Source of the DNA: an uncultured Atopobium sp.
Lineage (GTDB): Bacteria; Actinomycetota; Coriobacteriia; Coriobacteriales; Atopobiaceae
Assembly (NCBI GenBank): GCA_916715765.1
Contig: CAKAPG010000022.1
Span: 1-5,317 of the forward strand
Direction: 5' to 3'
Length of the DNA: 5,317 bases
The notes under the pieces were generated by a model. It searched no databases, was not told where the DNA came from, and saw only the letters and a list, made by a program, of their open reading frames with translations. A program made the translations under genes and the position numbers. Every line of letters starts with the position of its first letter. The stretch's first letter is position 1. Below are positions 5,258 through 5,317 of this stretch, in pieces.

Positions 5258-5317
5258 TATGCGGGTGATTATGATTCTGCAGCGTGTTAGCGTCGGCTTT
5301 TAGGCCTGGCGCACAAA

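Noticed and set aside
5175..5317. Minus-strand frame open from the window edge through the hairpin
   Set aside because: It would have to code through a perfect 20-bp hairpin, has no recognisable motif, and is too short to judge without sequence beyond 5317.
1..5317. CRISPR array, tRNA or rRNA genes, insertion sequences, phage genes
   Set aside because: No regularly spaced direct repeats, no cloverleaf-like or rRNA-like stretches, and no transposase or integrase motifs were seen on either strand.

Overview
The window looks like chromosomal DNA from a Gram-positive, moderate-GC bacterium that lives with a host. The evidence is the tail of a cell-wall-anchored surface protein with a Cna-B domain and an LPXTG-like sorting signal, a lipoprotein substrate-binding protein, and clear GGAGG-type ribosome binding sites. 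My best guess is a coriobacterium of the Atopobium/Lancefieldella type. This rests on the overall look of the proteins and base composition, not on a marker gene. All six genes lie on the + strand.

Layout: (1) 1-416 is the 3' end of a large surface adhesin or pilin-like gene, closed by a strong hairpin at 441-473. (2) 642-1406 is a stand-alone APH/choline-kinase-type small-molecule phosphotransferase, preceded by a perfect 10-bp inverted repeat and followed by a good intrinsic terminator. (3) 1507-2148 is a hexapeptide-repeat sugar O-acetyltransferase of the Maa/LacA family. (4) 2149-2440 is a control region with a sigma-A-type promoter, a TPP riboswitch aptamer and a hairpin that buries the ribosome binding site. 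(5) 2441-5192 is a three-gene ABC importer operon: permease, lipoprotein binding protein and ATPase. (6) 5193-5317 holds a perfect 20-bp hairpin and no gene I can support.

The best-understood unit is the riboswitch operon. The TPP aptamer, the NMT1/THI5-like binding protein and the SsuC/TauC-like permease and ATPase together match the ThiXYZ type of transporter, which imports thiamine pyrimidine precursors such as HMP or formylaminopyrimidine. When thiamine pyrophosphate is plentiful, the aptamer is expected to favour the hairpin that masks the Shine-Dalgarno sequence of the permease gene and so lower uptake. No thiamine biosynthesis or salvage enzyme is visible in the window.

I see no clearly new multi-gene system. 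The points most worth a second look are the riboswitch expression platform and apparent lack of a P1 helix, the long terminal hairpin with an embedded ribosome-binding motif, the base-composition mosaic across the transporter operon, and the inverted repeat ahead of the phosphotransferase.
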